64,000 bases of DNA, taken from positions 62,001 to 126,000 of the forward strand of contig NZ_MUKP01000008.1 in the NCBI RefSeq assembly GCF_002081715.1, given 5' to 3'. Numbering within the stretch: the first letter of the stretch is position 1; each line of letters opens with the position of its first letter. Below, piece by piece: positions 60,107-64,000 of this stretch. Both the position numbers and the translations under genes were made by a program. The notes beneath the pieces are model-generated. The model was given only the letters and a program-made list of their open reading frames with translations, searched no databases and was not told the origin of the DNA. The DNA comes from Nocardia donostiensis (GTDB lineage: Bacteria; Actinomycetota; Actinomycetes; Mycobacteriales; Mycobacteriaceae).

Positions 60107-61126
60107 TCAGGGCACGAGCACCGCCGCACCGTCGAACCGGCCGTTCGACAGATCGTCCAGAGCCTGGTCGGCGTGGTCGAGCCGATATCTGTGGGTGGTC
60201 ACCTGGATCGGATGCCGGGCGGCGAAGGCGAGGAACTCCCTGGCCTGGGCTCGGGTATTGGCGGTGACGCTGCGTATCTGCCGTTCCCGGAACAGGTGGC
60301 GCTGATAGTTCAGCGGCGGCACGTCGCTGAGATGGATACCGGCCAGCGCCAACGTCCCGCCCGCGTCGAGCGCTGCCAACGCGGGCGGCACCAGCTCGCC
60401 TGCCGGGGCGAACAGGATCGCCGAATCCAGCGGTTCCGGCGGCGGCTCGGCGGGGCCCTGTACCGATGCCGCACCGAGCTCGAGCGCGAGCGTTCGGGCT
60501 GCCTGTCCGCGGGTCATCACGTGGACACGGGCGCCACGAGTGAGGGCCACCTGCGCGGTCAGATGCGCGCTGCCACCGAAACCGTAGATGCCGAGCACAC
60601 CGTCCTCGGGTACCTGGGCCCGCATCAGCGCGTGATAGCCGATGATCCCCGCGCACAACAGCGGCGCCAGTTCTTCGTCGCCGTACCCCGAGGGCAGCGC
60701 GAGCGCGTAATCGGCGGGAGCCAGGGCGTATTCGGCGTATCCGCCGTCGGCGTCCCAGCCGGTGTACCGAGAGGACTGGCACAGGTTCTCCGTGCCGCGG
60801 CGACAGTATTTACACGTGCCGCAGGTATGACGCAGCCACGGGACGCCGACCCGGTCGCCGGGCGCGAGATCACTTGTCGTGCCCGGCCCGGCGAGCACGA
60901 CTTCGGCGACGACCTCGTGACCGGGCACCACATGCGGCCGGTGGACCGGCAGATCACCTTCGGCCACGTGCAGATCCGTCCGGCACACCCCGCATGCGAG
61001 GACCCGGACCAGCAGTTCGCCTGTGGCCGGGGTGGGAATGGGCACGTCGAGCCGCTCCAGGGGTCCGCTGGCGACCGGCCTGGGCGTGCTCACCCGCCAG
61101 GCGCGCATCGTCGCGTTCTTGCCCAT
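60107..61126 (-). CDS. Zinc-dependent alcohol dehydrogenase
   Basis: 339 residues. The catalytic zinc site is in [19 protein letters not shown] and [10 protein letters not shown] (Cys, His-Glu), and four structural-zinc cysteines are in [15 protein letters not shown]. The NAD-binding motif [16 protein letters not shown] follows. The substrate class, alcohol/aldehyde, is not further defined. It may be co-transcribed with the PPOX gene upstream (58 bases apart). Its location within the DevR/DevS island suggests use in redox balance during low oxygen. Confidence 0.9.
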   Translation of the reverse strand: MGKNATMRAWRVSTPRPVASGPLERLDVPIPTPATGELLVRVLACGVCRTDLHVAEGDLPVHRPHVVPGHEVVAEVVLAGPGTTSDLAPGDRVGVPWLRHTCGTCKYCRRGTENLCQSSRYTGWDADGGYAEYALAPADYALALPSGYGDEELAPLLCAGIIGYHALMRAQVPEDGVLGIYGFGGSAHLTAQVALTRGARVHVMTRGQAARTLALELGAASVQGPAEPPPEPLDSAILFAPAGELVPPALAALDAGGTLALAGIHLSDVPPLNYQRHLFRERQIRSVTANTRAQAREFLAFAARHPIQVTTHRYRLDHADQALDDLSNGRFDGAAVLVP

Positions 61127-61184
61127 CCCTGCTCTCCGTTCCTCACCAGGTATCCGGATCGGCGCTGTGGACGGTCTGGGTGGC

Positions 61185-61628
61185 TCAGGCGACCAGTCTG
61201 AGACCGCTGACGATCGTGGGCTCGATCGTGATCACCGCTGCCGTTCGCGGTTCCACCCACGGCTGCAGGGTACGGCCGTATTCGGCGACCCGTTCGGGGG
61301 TCGTGACAGTACGCGCCAGCCCGGTGACCACCACCGACCAGCCGATGCGCCGCACGGGATCTATTTCGTCGGCCTCATAGGCGACGACGACCGATCTGCC
61401 GGGCCGCATCAGCGCGGCCAGCCCGGACAGCAGCCGCGTGCGCACGACCACGAAACCTTCGCTGTCGACCAGATGGTTGACGGGCCGGATCGCGGGTAGC
61501 GCGTTGCTGGTGAACACGATACGTCCGAACGGCACGCTCGCCAGCAGGCCGAGCGCCTCGTCCCGCGCCAGTTCTACAGTGCGGCGGGCGTAACCGTCGT
61601 ACTCCTGGCACAGTTCGGACTCTTCCAC
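61185..61628 (-). CDS. Pyridoxamine 5'-phosphate oxidase-related flavoprotein
   Basis: About 147 residues. The split-barrel core reads [40 protein letters not shown] and [22 protein letters not shown], resembling the F420/FMN-binding PPOX members that are common in mycobacterial dormancy regulons (for example Rv3129). GTG at 61628 is used; other starts at 61673-61712 are possible and no strong ribosome site decides between them. Confidence 0.85.
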   Translation of the reverse strand: MEESELCQEYDGYARRTVELARDEALGLLASVPFGRIVFTSNALPAIRPVNHLVDSEGFVVVRTRLLSGLAALMRPGRSVVVAYEADEIDPVRRIGWSVVVTGLARTVTTPERVAEYGRTLQPWVEPRTAAVITIEPTIVSGLRLVA

Positions 61629-61718
61629 GTCGTGACACCCACTTCCTCGCTCGCTTCCTCGATCCCATCGCACCATCACCCCCGGGCAGCGCACAGAGGC
61701 GAATGCCCTCAACCGTGA

Positions 61719-61775
61719 TGGACCATCGGCCGGGACCGTTCGCGCGACTCGGCATCAGGAACGGACCGGTGACCG
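61719..61775. promoter_or_regulatory. Two weak DosR-like palindromes between the PPOX gene and devS
   Basis: TGGACCATCGGCCG (61719-61732) and CGGACCGGTGACCG (61762-61775) keep the GGAC/GNCC core but lack the outermost G and C. Centres are 43 bases apart in the divergent region. Confidence 0.35.
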
Positions 61776-61792
61776 TGCTCTGGTGGCCATAG

Positions 61793-63571
<1,779 letters not shown>

Positions 63572-63586
63572 GCTACGGCTGCCCGG

Positions 63587-64000
63587 TCAATCGCAGACGG
63601 CGCCGGAGGATGCCGAGCCCACCAGTTTCGAGTACTTGGCGAGGACACCGCGGGTGTAGCGGGGCGGGAGCGGTGCCCAACCGTCCCGGCGACTCGCAAG
63701 TTCCTCGGCATCGACGAGCAGGTCCAGGGTGCCCGCGGCGACATCGAGACGGATCGGGTCACCGTCGTGGACGAACGCGATCGGCCCACCATCGACAGCT
63801 TCAGGGGCGACATGTCCGACACACAGCCCGGTAGTGCCTCCGGAGAACCGGCCGTCGGTGAGCAGCAGTACGTCCTTGCCCAGGCCCGCGCCTTTGATGG
63901 CGCCGGTGATGGCGAGCATTTCACGCATCCCGGGGCCGCCCTTCGGTCCCTCGTAGCGGATCACCACCACATCCCCGGCCCCGATGGTGCCGTCCTCCAG
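63587..64000 (-). CDS. ilvD: Dihydroxy-acid dehydratase, N-terminus beyond window
   Basis: Partial; only the last 137 codons are visible. [60 protein letters not shown] and [24 protein letters not shown] are the end of the iron-sulfur enzyme that makes 2-oxo acids for valine, leucine and isoleucine synthesis. Convergent with devS, 15 bases apart. Confidence 0.95.
   Translation of the reverse strand: MEDGTIGAGDVVVIRYEGPKGGPGMREMLAITGAIKGAGLGKDVLLLTDGRFSGGTTGLCVGHVAPEAVDGGPIAFVHDGDPIRLDVAAGTLDLLVDAEELASRRDGWAPLPPRYTRGVLAKYSKLVGSASSGAVCD

Overview
The window is high-GC actinobacterial DNA. It carries an antigen-85-type mycolyltransferase, Lsr2, a very long CtpI-type P-ATPase, an Eis acetyltransferase, a DevR/DevS (DosR/DosS) dormancy system and a class A beta-lactamase beside a LysR regulator. 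GTG starts and leaderless-looking starts are common. Together these point to a mycolic-acid actinomycete, most likely Nocardia. The genus is inferred; there is no rRNA or tRNA in view.

Layout: 1-4.8 kb holds two look-alike modules, each a CGNR zinc-finger regulator diverging from an effector gene (an MFS exporter at the left edge, then an alpha/beta hydrolase) with a shared upstream element, and between them a lipoprotein and an EEP-family membrane protein. 4.8-9.2 kb is a minus-strand run: TetR, hydrolase, NDH-2-like flavoprotein, SDR and gluconokinase. 9.5-13.6 kb has an XRE/DUF5753 regulator, a split-barrel flavoprotein, a DUF574 methyltransferase, a degenerate tandem repeat and lsr2. 13.8-25.2 kb is dominated by ctpI, a three-gene envelope cassette, ctaD and small or secreted proteins of unknown role. 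26-32 kb holds a universal stress protein, a membrane protein, eis overlapping a nitronate monooxygenase, and a lipoprotein lipase. 32-37.6 kb has an orphan FtsX permease and a TetR/OYE/SDR operon. 38-43.9 kb has a DUF1444-like protein, a phage-type lysis cassette diverging from an XRE repressor, a zinc-ribbon pseudogene and gnd. 44-54 kb has a beta-lactamase/LysR/second beta-lactamase-fold locus, a SnoaL-like gene behind a SoxR-type box, catalase, a 48-codon membrane peptide gene with its own terminator, and the mycolyltransferase. 54.4-57.4 kb is accessory, with an IS605/TnpB remnant, a MarR pseudogene and a phage-tail-lysozyme protein. 57.7-63.6 kb is a compact dormancy island: devR, an Acg-type nitroreductase, hrp1-like CBS protein, Zn alcohol dehydrogenase, PPOX protein and devS. 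ilvD runs off the right edge.

How it fits together: several blocks serve stress survival. DevS (heme GAF) and DevR flank genes that belong to the dormancy regulon in mycobacteria, and a good DosR-like palindrome lies upstream of the nitroreductase. Catalase, a candidate SoxR target and the universal stress protein fit the same theme. Eis and the two beta-lactamase-fold proteins suggest intrinsic drug resistance. Gluconokinase, a glucose-dehydrogenase-like SDR and gnd suggest gluconate entry into the pentose phosphate pathway. Phage- and IS-derived pieces lie at about 39-41 kb and 55-57 kb.
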